DNA of 64,000 bases from Pictodentalium vernedei (Eukaryota > Mollusca > Scaphopoda > Dentaliida > Dentaliidae), in assembly GCA_031216915.1 (NCBI GenBank), contig CM062294.1, positions 163,635,455 through 163,699,454 on the forward strand, written 5' to 3'. Position 1 is the first letter of the stretch; each line of letters starts with the position of its first letter. Shown piece after piece: positions 44,935 to 55,564 of the stretch. Under the pieces are notes generated by a model. That model did no database searches. It had not been told where the DNA came from and saw only the letters and a program-made list of their open reading frames with translations. The position numbers and the translations under genes were made by a program.

Positions 44935-45124
44935 GAACACACCACCTCATACCCGTTTCTCTCCTGTTTTTATTCACCTTGGTATTCCTCGGTTTGCCTC
45001 GATGTTTAGTATGCCTGCCAGAAAAGGAGTGATTTCTTTTTCTAAAAGAGCAAAACAAGAAACAGTAATTTTTAACAGGTAGTAACGAAATAATTTTCAT
45101 GAAGCGCACAATTTTATGTTAGTT

Positions 45125-45565
45125 AATAGCTGAAAAAACGCAGGGTGATATTTGCAAATCTTATTTTATTACTGGCACCAGGTACTGGTAATGAAAATTG
45201 TTTGTCATCAATACTTGATCAAGTTTCTGACAAAGCACATTATACTATTCCAATATGTCAGCTACTGGACATAAGCACACAATTTGATGTTGGTTTACCA
45301 TTATACTGGTGCTTAGCCAGGATATCTAAGTTACATGTAGGGGCAAGAGTAATATCTAGTGGGAGTGGGGCCGGGTAATAAAGAATATGATGCACAGAAT
45401 CACCTGAGCCACATAGCAGTGAGATAGGGGTGAGGACAAGAGGGTGTGTGACCCTCTCATCATTGGAGGGGTCGGGTGCACCTTCCCCCCCCCACCCCCC
45501 CCCCCAAAAAATAAAAAAATTCAAGACAGTAAAACACAATTACCTTGAATCTGTGTCCTTTTGTG
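45125..45565. repeat. Duplicated segment D2, copy 1
   Basis: TTACTGGCACCAGG, TTGTTTGTCATCAATACTTG, TGGTGCTTAGCCAGGATATC, AGAGGGTGTGTGACCCTCTC and a C-run/A-run junction match 48780-49170 in the same order and orientation. Confidence 0.85.
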
Positions 45566-45684
45566 TCCATAATAAGTTGCGAACAAGCATAAATATCTAG
45601 ATATTAAAATGTCTTTTGGGATGTTCATTATATTGGTTAACAGGAGAGAGAGGTGGCGGCATGAATGAAATTGGGGACCGAATA

Positions 45685-47290
45685 TTCTCTGAAAAAGTAT
45701 GAGGGCTGAATCTTCCTGTGACTGAATCTTCATGAACCCCTTTTTTAGCTCAACTTTGGCGAAGCCAAATTTGAGCTTATGCCATGGCCCGCCGTCCGTC
45801 TGTCCGTCAACAATTGGATACGGCTTGGGCTAGAGGCCGTATTTATCAACCGATCTTTACGAAACTTCTTGGGTTCGTTTGTTATGACCGTGGGACGAGA
45901 ACGAGTGTTCTTGGGTTTGGTCCGAAATTCAAGATGGCTGCCAGCCGCCATTTTGTACCGACGATGCAGAAATCTGGTTTTTGTACAGAACTTCCATATG
46001 AAAGCTATGATTTGAATAATTTTTTGTATGAATGTTCAGTACCATGGGATACATCACATATAATACGTGTTTTTTTCTCGTGCGTAAATTATGCAAATTA
46101 GACTAACTTTGATGTTTTTTGGTGTTACTTTCAGCACTGTAAGTGCAAATGCCAATACGGCTCGGGCTAGAGGCCGTATTTATGAACCGATCTTTATGAA
46201 ATTCCTTGGGTACCTTTGTTATCACCGTGGGACGAGAACGAGTGTTTTTGGGTCGGGTCCGAAATTCAAGATGGCCGATGGCAGCCATTTTGTACAAAAT
46301 TTGGTGCAATCAGATTTTTGCACAGAACTTCCATATGAAAGCGCTGATCTGAATAATTTTTTGTGTGAATGTTTAGTCCCATGGGATACATCACATATAA
46401 TACGGGTTTTTCTCTCGTGCAGAAATTATGCAAATTAGATGAACTTTGATTTTTTCAGTGCTACTTACACACAGTAAGTACACATGTCAATACGGCTCAG
46501 GCTAGAGTCTGTATTTATGAACCGATCTTCACGAAACGTCTTGGGTACCTTTGTTATCACCTTGGGACAAGAATGAGTGTTTCTGGGTGCGGTCCAAAAT
46601 TCAAGATGGCTGCCAGTGGCCATTTTGTACCGAAATTAGGTCTAATCAGTTTTTTGTACACAACTTCTATATACGGCTCAGGCTAGAGGCCGTATTTATG
46701 AACCGATCTTTACAAAACTTCTTGGGTACCTTTGTTATCACCGTGGGATGAGAACGAGTGTTTTTGGGTGTGGTCCAAAATTCAAGATGGCCACCAGCAG
46801 CCATTTTGTACCAAAATTAATGCAATCAGTCTTTTGTACAGAACTTCTGTATGAAAGTTCTGATTTGAATATATTTTTGTATGAATGTTTAGTAACATGG
46901 AATACATCACATATAGTACGGGTTTTTTTCTCGTGCAGAAATTATGCAAATTAGATGAACTTTGATTTATTCAGTGCTACTTATACACTGTAAGTGCACA
47001 TGTCAATACGGCTCGGGCTAGAGGCTGTATTTATGAACCGATCTTCACAAAACTTCTTGGGTACCTTTGTTATCTCCTTGGGACGAGAACGAGTGTTTCT
47101 GGGTGTGGCCATTTTGTACCAAAATTAGGTCCAATCAGTTTTTGTCACAACTTCTACACAGTTCATTTTTGTGAACTGATCTTCACGAAACTTCTTGGGT
47201 ACCTTTGTTTTCACCTTGGGACAGGAATGAGTGTGTTTTGGGGTGCCTTTGTTATCACTGTGCTATGAGAACAAATATTTTGGTGTTCAG
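45685..47290. mobile_element. Array of TACGGCTCGGGCTAGAGG modules, block 2
   Basis: A clean TTAGCTCAACTTTGGCGAAG hairpin start at 45745, followed by CCGCCGTCCGTCTGTCC, then modules near 45820, 46155, 46490, 46675 and 47005, the last ones truncated. A preface at 45685-45742 (AAAAGTATGAGGGCTGAATC) matches 42370-42425. Confidence 0.8.
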
Positions 47291-47539
47291 TCAGACCCAC
47301 TCTGGGACTCAAAGATTTTTTTCTAGTTTAGCATCTGACTGTCACCCACCTTTACAATACTTTACCTATACATTTGTTACACGCAATGGCCAGTATTTAT
47401 GTACAGACCGTTACAATACTTTATATGTACCTTTGTTATCAGGTCATTACCTAGATGTTTCTCATTGCTGTGTCACATACTATACATGTACATGTCTTTG
47501 TCTTGACAAGTTGAGCTACAGTGTCATTGACACTTTCAT

Positions 47540-48640
47540 TTCAAACTAAATTGCCCATTACTTATAAAGCACCATAACTAAGGCAAAAACAATACTATGA
47601 AATTTACAAGTCTGAAATTCTATAAATTCCAAACAAATTTACACAAATTATATTGCAAAATGAAGGATGTGGTGTATAGAACCCCAAAAGTATGTGTGCA
47701 CCTCACGCACTGACACACAGTTGCCATCAGACATCAGCAGTTCCTGAAAGTGTGCTCTCGGTACCGTATTTGTACCATAACTGATAATAATAAAATAATA
47801 TTTCATAAGAACAACAAACACAGGAATTCAAAATGCAGCCTCAAGGCAGCATGGTGGTGAATGCCAACGCTGTCCCATTGTCCTTGAAAGGGGGAGTCCT
47901 TTACAAATAGGTTTTTGTTTTGTGATACTCTGGATACTCCCCATTTTTAGCTCAACTTTGACAAAGTCAAATTTAAGGTTATGTCATGGCCCATTGTCCG
48001 TCTGTTCGGGAACAGCAATTCAATACGGTTCGGGCTAGAGGGTGTATTGGTGAACCAATCTTTACGAAACTTCTTGAGTACCTTTGTTATCACGTGGGGC
48101 GAGAACAAGTGTTTTTGGGTGCGGTCCAAAATTCAAGATGGCCTCCAGCAGCCATTTTGTACAGAAATTAGTGCAATCGCCATTTTTGTACAGAACTTCT
48201 GTATGAAAGTTCTGATTTGAATAAATTTTTCTATGAATGTTTAGTAACATGGAGTACATCACATATAATACCGTTTTTTTTCTCGTGCTGAAATTATGCA
48301 AATTAGATGAACTTTAATTTATTCAGTGCTACTTACATGTATACCCAGTAAGTGCACATGTCAATACGGCTTGGGCTAGGCTGTATTTATGAACTGATCT
48401 TCATGAAACTTCTAGGGTACCTTTGTTATCACCTTGGAATGAGAATGAGTGTTTTTGGGTGCAGTCCAAAATTCAAGATGGCTACCAGTGGCCATTTTGT
48501 ACTGAAATTAGGTACAATCAGTTTTTTGTACAGAACGTCTAGACAACTTGGGCTAGAGGCCATATTTATGAATCAATCTTTACGAAATTTCTTGGGTACC
48601 TTTGTTATCACCATGGGGTGAGAATGAGTGTTTTTAGTTT
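47540..48640. repeat. Duplicated segment D1, copy 2 (of 42426-43500)
   Basis: CAAACTAAATTGCCCATTAC, CCCCAAAAGTATGTGTGCA, CAGCATGGTGGTGAATGCCA and the following TTTTTAGCTCAACTTTGACA module start repeat 42426 onward at an offset of about 5.1 kb with few differences. Confidence 0.85.
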
Positions 48641-48716
48641 AAACAATATTTATTTCAGATCAAGTAAAATTTACAAAGAACAACGACAAACAAATAACAG
48701 AATATAGCTGAAAAAA

Positions 48717-48783
48717 CCTGGTGCCAGTAATAAACAGTGTAAAAATTTGTGGAATTTTTACACTGTTTATTACTGGCACCAGG
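48717..48783. repeat. Perfect 31-bp stem hairpin
   Basis: CCTGGTGCCAGTAATAAACA... pairs exactly with ...TGTTTATTACTGGCACCAGG over 31 bp around a TGTGG loop. In the duplicate at 45125 only the right arm is present, so the left arm arose as a local inverted duplication. Confidence 0.9.
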
Positions 48784-49170
48784 ATAAGATAAGATAAATT
48801 GTTGTTTGTCATCAATACTTGATCAAGTTTCTGACAAAGCACATTATTCTATTCCAGTATGTTAGCTACTGTACATGTACATAAGCACACAATTTGATGT
48901 TAGTTTATACTGGTGCTTAGCCAGGATATCTAAGTTACATGTAGGGGCAAGAGTAATACATGTATCTAGTGGGAGTCAAAAAGAATATGATGCACAGAAT
49001 CACCTGAGCCACATTGCAGTGAGATAGGAGTGAGGACAAGAGGGTGTGTGACCCTCTCATCAGTGGAGGGGGTCTGGTGCACCCCCCCCCCCCCAAAAAA
49101 AAAAAACAAAACAAACAAACAAAAAAACAAACAAAATTTGAAATTAAAGACAGTAAAACACAATTACCTT
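48780..49170. repeat. Duplicated segment D2, copy 2
   Basis: Repeats 45165-45545 in order, including the C-run/A-run junction at 49081-49108. Confidence 0.85.
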
Positions 49171-49415
49171 GACTCTGTGCTGCCTTGGACTGGTCACTTT
49201 CCGTGGATGGGCAATATTTCTGCGGATGCAATGATATTAGTTTTCAAACATTGTTTACAGCAATAATCAGCAAAAATTTAATTAATGAACCACAGGATAC
49301 AATTCAGTGCTTCATTAATTAAAATTTTATTGATGATGATTTTCTATTATCTGGAAAAAACATGCATTGACATCATGCACTGCCCATGCAAGGATTATGA
49401 CCAGCAACTGTACTG
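49171..49415 (+). mobile_element. CAGTACAG-type MITE, copy 2
   Basis: CTTTCCGTGGATGGGCAATA, CAGTGCTTCATTAATTAAAA and GATGATGATTTTCTATTATC follow the 57450 copy; the right end CAGCAACTGTACTG is intact and the left end is eroded. Confidence 0.7.
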
Positions 49416-49956
49416 TTTGTCTGTGTTACTGCTATGAGCAGGGACTAAACTAAATGGGTGGGTGTGTTTACAAATATTAATATTTTTTAACACCTGATAA
49501 CAAAGTAATATAAGTTTATAAACAACCACTCAATTGACTTTTAATTACAATACTCCTAATTCCTATTAAACATACAGGAATGTTTATTAATTTTGTGGAA
49601 TTTTTACACTGTGTATGGAGCGTATTTGGGCCTGTATGTTTGTTAAAATTGCCCTTCCACTACGGAGGACTTTTTGAAATCAGTCTACACTGGATTGTGT
49701 GGTATTCCTTTGTATAAGACAGTGTATTCATTGTAATAATATTCATGCATAAGTTCATGTTTTTGGTTTGTTTTAGGCCTGATAATCTACAGAATAGCAT
49801 GGGTGGCGGTGTATTCGGAGTATTCCATCGCTTGAGTGCAAGAAGGCTTTGCAATGCTATATATGGCATAAACCTTGTTGCACTCCAGTGACAAATTTAT
49901 CAATTTTAATAACGTGGGTAAAATATCGGACATGAACCATTTAATTTTTTTTTTTT
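49416..49956. other. Non-coding stretch, no recognised gene
   Basis: AT-rich. Sequence near 49800-49890 (ATTCCATCGCTTGAGTGCAA ... GTTGCACTCCAGTGAC) forms a weak hairpin. No domain-bearing frame. Confidence 0.45.
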
Positions 49957-51522
49957 TTAACTCACTTCGACAAAGTCAAGCAGGGCATATCTAATCACTC
50001 TCCGTCCATTGTCCATCCGTCTGTCATCCATCAACACCATGTTTTGGTCAATTCAAGTTAAAGTTTGAGTGAGTAATGGTACCAAAGGGGTATTACATTT
50101 TTGTAATACATGCCCAGCCCCATAGGGAGGGGGTGGGGTAAAATGCTCCCAAAATATTTTTAAAATCTTATGAACCAGTTGGTACAGTGACTTGATATTC
50201 GTTATGAAACTGCCTTTTGAGATGTAGAATCACGTGTGTTCAAACGTACTTTGTGAAGCATTATTTGGCTTTATAATGGCAGTGGTTAGATTTTTGGTAC
50301 TACCCAAAATTTCCATTTTCCGAACCGATGGTCCGATTTGAATGAAATTCAGTATGTGGTAATATTGGGTCATAAATACTTGCCTCATGCAAAAAAAACC
50401 CCTGTATCCCCATGGGAACCCCAGGAGTGAAAAATAGAAATGTTTTCAAACTCCCATGTTTCCCAAACCACTTGGAACAGAGAACAGTTATGGTATGAAG
50501 CATCCTTAGGACCAGTAGAATTGAATGGTAAAAAAATGCCCTCTGTTGTTGTTAGAGAGTTCTGCAGAGGGCATCAGAATAATGTTGGCGCAGCATTTTT
50601 GCAAACATTTTAGAAAATCTTTTCTCAAGAACCAGTGTTCAGAATCTTTTGATATTTGGTGTACAGCATCCATAGAGGGGTCAGATACAAGTTTGTTAAA
50701 ATGAAGCCCATACATTCATATTTGGACTCAATGCAGGAGCCCAAATTTTATGGGGAATTTTCTTTAAAAATCTTCTTCAGAACCATGAGTCAGAATTTTT
50801 TTATGTTTGGTACCCTCATTGTTATGATGGTCAGATTCAAGATTGTTCAAACCAAGTCCATATGTTAATATTTGGGCTTCCTTTGGTAGTCCAAATTTTA
50901 ACTTAGGGCTATATGGGGAAGTTTTTTTTAAAAATCTTTTCCCCCAGATCCACCAGTCAGAATGCTTTCGTATTTGGTATACAACATCTCTAAGGGGGGA
51001 GGGGGGGGGGGGGAGAGATTCACATTTTGGGCTCGCTATGGTAGCCCAAATTTGAACTCAGTGCAATATGAGGAAATTTCTTTAAAATTTTGTTCTTCAG
51101 ATCCACCAGTCAGAATGTTTTCATATTTGGTATACAGCATCTCTAAGGAGATCAGATTCAACTTTGTTCAAATCGAGTGCCTGGGTTGATATTTGAGCTC
51201 CCTATAGGAGCCAGAATTGGCCAAGTAGCTGAAGAATTAGACAATTTTTATTCAGTACCCTCTAGAGGTGAAGAGTAATCTACATAGGTTGTATCAAGGG
51301 GCTTGAGAGGGGAGCTCCACATTTTACATCATATCAACTAAAGAAAAGGCATGATGCTTGGACTGTTTTTGTCACTCCTGAGGGGCTCAAAGATATGCAG
51401 TGTATCCTATGGAGATGGATTGCTTAATGTAGATTCATTCTTGGACTCTTATATCGTGTTCTGTTCTCTGTTTATATCATGTTCTGTTCAAGGTGAGCGC
51501 TTCAGGCCCTGTGGGGCCTCTT
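49957..51522 (-). mobile_element. Helitron-like non-autonomous element E1
   Basis: Left end TTAACTCACTTCGACAAAGT (eroded hairpin) followed by TCCGTCCATTGTCCATCCGT; right end GGTGAGCGCTTCAGGCCCTG plus TGGGGCCTCTTGTTT. The interior has imperfect internal repeats of about 165 bp carrying CAGAATCTTTTGATATTTGG and AGATTCAAGTTTGTTCAA. No coding domain. Orientation is minus if the hairpin end is the 3' terminus. Confidence 0.6.
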
Positions 51523-51523
51523 G

Positions 51524-51600
51524 TTTATTTATTTATTGGGTTTTAACAACACTTTCGAAAGCCAGCAGCTACAAGTTTCTTCTCTCCTTGAACCAAGCGT
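51524..51600 (-). mobile_element. SINE 3' fragment
   Basis: TTTATTTATTTATTGGG then TTTTAACAACACTTTCGAAA, the tail-proximal part of the SINE body, between two Helitron-like elements. Confidence 0.6.
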
Positions 51601-52875
51601 CTCGCCCAACTGCAGCACTCATGGTCCACTGAGTTTTTAGCTCACCTGACTTTCAGTCAGGGTGAGGTGTATTGATCACTCGCCGTCTGCCGTCCGCGAA
51701 CTTGGTGTTTGCGTTTTCTCCAAAACTGCTGAACCGATTAATCATTAGGTGAAATTTGAGATGCTTGTTTGTTATGACATTGCATTTTGATTTTGTTTAA
51801 ATCAAGTTGCCCTGGCCCTCAGTAGGGCCATGCCCAAAACTTTTTGCCTAAATCTTAAAAAATCTTCTCGTGAACCAGGAGTAGCAGAGATTTGATATGT
51901 GGTGTGCTGCTTCCTTTTGAGGTGTAGACTCAGTTGTGTTCAAGAGAAGTTTGTGGGTCTTTATTTGCCTTCATTATTGGAGGGCAAGTATTTTCGCCCC
52001 GCCCAAAATTTCTGTTTTTCGAACCAAGAGGCTGATTTGAACCAAATTTAATTTGTGGGTTTATTTGATCATAAGTAATTAATTTATGCCCCAAAATATT
52101 TTCCCATCCCCCCATGGGAACCGCAGGAGCTAAAAATAGAACAAAATTCAAAACGCACATATCTCCAAAACTACATGGCACTGAGAATTCTTATTTGGGT
52201 GAAGCTTCTTGGGACCAACAGAATGGAATGGTCTAAGCAAATTTCTGTCAGGTCTGTCATGGGGTACTTTTTCAGGACTTGGAAAAAATGCTAGGTCAGC
52301 ATTCTGTAACACTGTGGGTAATGGAGAAAGCATTTAAGACTCTTCTTCACCCAATTCACTCCTCCAAAACCTTTCAAATTTCACATATACCATCTTTGGA
52401 AGATTTTTTTACACGTTTATTGAAATCAGATCCCTGGGTCCATATTTGGGCTCTCTATGGGAGTCCAAATGTTGAAATTAGTGCAGTATGAGGAATATTC
52501 TTTAAAAGTCTTTTTCTTCAGACCCACCAATCAGAATCTTTTGATATTTGCTATGCACCATCATTAGGCGGGTGAGATCTTCAAGCCAAGCCTATATTTT
52601 TGCTCACCAGTGTTTCGCAAATTGCGAGAACGGTGATTTCATTCCTGTGATGTTCTTGCAAATGCTTGTTAAGAAGATCCATATTTACCATTCCCCCCAA
52701 AATATAAGCATTTTTTCATCAGATAAAATTTAATAAAATTAAATTAATTTTAGAGCTGAAACGATTAAAGAGTTTTCGTGATTGATTAATCGCATGGGTT
52801 AACCTTGGTTAACTGATTAATCACTTGCCCCAAAAGGTAGCTGAATAATTGCTGTACCATTGACCATTTATATAA

Positions 52876-53134
52876 TTAAAACTTTACTCAGCATAATGGA
52901 CAAAACCGGGCAGCGCCATATACAAACATGTCCATTCAAATTTTATATTTTCAATTTTTGTCTTAAAACATAGCTTATGACCCCTCATTGGAACAAGCTC
53001 ATTGAGCTTGTTCCAATAAGGAGGGGGGGGGGGGGGTCATAAGCTATGTTTTTGAGACAAACATTGAAAATCTTTAGTAATTCAAGAATTTCTTGTGCAA
53101 GTATCATCTGCTACCTGCATTTGGTGAAGGGTTG
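52876..53134. mobile_element. TTAA-type fold-back MITE, copy 10, nested
   Basis: Left TTAAAACTTTACTCAGC, right CATTTGGTGAAGGGTTGAG. Core CTTATGACCCCTCATTGGAA with GGAACAAGCTCATTGAGCTT and complementary arm, expanded by a G run at 53023-53035. Confidence 0.75.
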
Positions 53135-53497
53135 AGAATGACCGTTTTTAGCTGATACAGTATAATGATCATGCAAGTGAACAAGTATTTTGGCACGTAA
53201 CTGGCATGCATTTCTCTGTCTCATGCAATTGATGTGAGCCAGTGTAACAATGTTTGCCTGTTTTGGAGCAAGTTTGTTCCATAGTTAACCCATACAGGGT
53301 ATTTTTTGTTTTTAAAAATTTGATTAGCAGTTTCCATCTTGGTTTCAAAAAGTGATGATAAATAGTGAATTTTAGCTTACCCAATATGAAAGAAAAATGG
53401 TTAGCAATTGGACATTTTTGTATAGCATTTTGCGATGTGAATCCAGCCATATAGTACCGTACTTCAAAAGTAACGGTTAACCGATCAATTACTTTTT

Positions 53498-55564
53498 ATG
53501 TGTACCCATACTATGTATGGTACACAGAATGCCGGCATCCGGGGTGACCATCCGTCATTCGTCCATCCTTTGTCCGTCCGTCCATCCGCACTCATAAATG
53601 ACTACTTAGGGGGCTAATTTTCGGTATAAACGGGGGTTAGGTGACTACTGCGATTTAGGTGGCTAGTCCCACAAGTAAATCCCAATTTTCTAGGGTGGTG
53701 TTTAGAGTTGGGGTGGGGTGGGGTTAGGGTCAGTAAAGGGTAGGGTTAGGGTTTGCTACTACCCCAAAAAAAATTTTCCCAAAAAGTTGTTTTAATAGAA
53801 TGGACATGCATTTTATGATAAGGTACCCTAAAAAAATAGCCATTTTCATTAGTCTAGGGTGGGGTTTAGAATAGAGGGTGTAGGGTTAGGGTCAGTAAAG
53901 GGTAGGGTCAGGGTTTGCTACCACCCCAAAAATTTTTCCCCAAATCACTTGTTTTAGTATAATGGACATGCATTTTATTGTAGTCCCGTAAAAATAGTCA
54001 CCTAAGTACCCATTTATTAGAATGTCTGTCCATCTGTCCATCCGGTGTCCGTATCCATTTCTTTGGCATTCAATAACTTGAAAAATATTGCTTGGATTGT
54101 CAAGTTACTTTATATTTGTGTTCAGGTTACTGATGTGCCGAGCTGTATAGTTTTTGGTGTAAATCGGATAATTTGATCCTGAGATATTAACCCATTATCC
54201 TTCAAATTGAAAATTCCTCCAATCCCTTTGGCATTCGATAACTTGAAAATTATTGCTTGGATTGTCTAGTTACTTTATATTTGTGTTCAGGTTACTGATT
54301 TGCTGAGCTGTATAGTTTTTGGTGTAAATCTGATGATTTGATCCTGAGATATTAACCCTTTATCCTTCAAATTGAAAATTTCGACAATCCCTTTGGCATT
54401 CGATAACTTAAAAAATATTACTTGGATTGTCAAGTTACTTTATATTTGTGTTCAGGTTACTGATGTGCCAAGCTGTATAGTTTTTGGTGTAAATCGGATA
54501 ATTTGATCCTGAGATATTAACCCTTTATCCTTCAAATTGGAAATTCCTCCAATCCCTTTGGCATTCGATAACTTGAAAATTATTGCTTGGATTGTCTAGT
54601 TACTATCCTTCAAATTGAAAATTCCTCCAATCCCTTTGGCATTCGATAACTTGAAAAATATTGCTTGGATTGTCAAGTTACTTTATATTTGTGTTCAGGT
54701 TACTGATGTACCGAGCTGTCTAGTTTTTAGTGTTAATCTGTTATTTTAATCCTGAGATATTAACCCTTTATCCTTCAAATTGAAAATTCCTCCAATCCCT
54801 TTGGGATTTGATAACTTGGAAAATATTGCTTGGATTGTCAAGTTACTTTACAATTGTGTTCAGGTTACTGATGTGCTAAGCTGTATAGTTTTTGGTGTTA
54901 ATCTGATAATTTGATCCCAAGATATTAACCCTTTATCCTTCAAATTGAAAATTCCTCCAATCCCTTTGGCATTCAATAACTTGAAAAATATTGCTTGGAT
55001 TGTCAAGTTACTTTATATTTGTGTTCGGGTTACTGATGTACCAAGCTGTATAGTTTTTGGTGCTAATCTGTTATTTTAATCCTGAGATATTAACCCTTTA
55101 TCCTTCAAATTGAAAATTCCTCCAGTCGCTTTGGCATTTGATAACTTGAAAAATATTGCTTGGATTGTCAAGTTACTTTACAATTGTGTTCAGGTTACTG
55201 ATGTGCTGAGCTGTATAGTTTTTGGTGTTAATCTGATAATTTGATCCCAAGATATTAACCCTTTATCCTTCAAATTGAAAATTCCTCCAACCCCTTTGGC
55301 ATGAGATAACTCAAAAAATGTCAATCCGATTGTCATGTTACTTTATATATTTATTCAGGTTACTGGTGTGCTGTGCTGTATAGTTTTTTATGTAAATCTG
55401 ATAATTTGATCCGGAGATATTAACCCTTTATCCATCAAATTAGACACTCCTCCAATCCATTTCTATATATATGTACCCGTACCTTGTATGGTGTACATAA
55501 TGTCGGCATCCGTGGTGGCCCTCCGTCATACAGCTTTCTACTAGTTGCGCGTATGGGTACACAT
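53498..55564. mobile_element. Element with ATGTGTACCCATAC ends and a 165-bp repeat core
   Basis: Perfect 14-bp inverted ends ATGTGTACCCATAC / GTATGGGTACACAT. A subterminal 55-bp direct repeat (GTACCC..AC..TGTATGG..., GGCATCCG.GGTG.CC) lies at 53500-53560 and 55470-55530. A (GTCC)n microsatellite at 53568-53592 is followed by two copies of a unit of about 173 bp with TTAGGGTCAGTAAAGGGTAG, then the 165-bp array. This layout resembles pearl-type elements of bivalves. Confidence 0.65.
54066..55450. repeat. 165-bp tandem repeat, about 8 copies
   Basis: GCATTCGATAACTTGAAAAA recurs at 54066, 54231, 54396, 54561, 54639 (truncated copy), 54804, 54969, 55134 and 55299. All full spacings are exactly 165 bp. 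Units contain TTGCTTGGATTGTCAAGTTA, AGCTGTATAGTTTTTGGTGT and AACCCTTTATCCTTCAAATT. Confidence 0.95.

Noticed and set aside
48717..48783. microRNA gene
   Set aside because: A perfect stem with a 5-nt loop could be a simple inverted duplication; no conserved mature sequence was recognised.
53700..53935. Telomeric TTAGGG repeats
   Set aside because: Only a few scattered GGGTTAGGGT motifs within a two-copy unit of about 173 bp; not a telomeric array.
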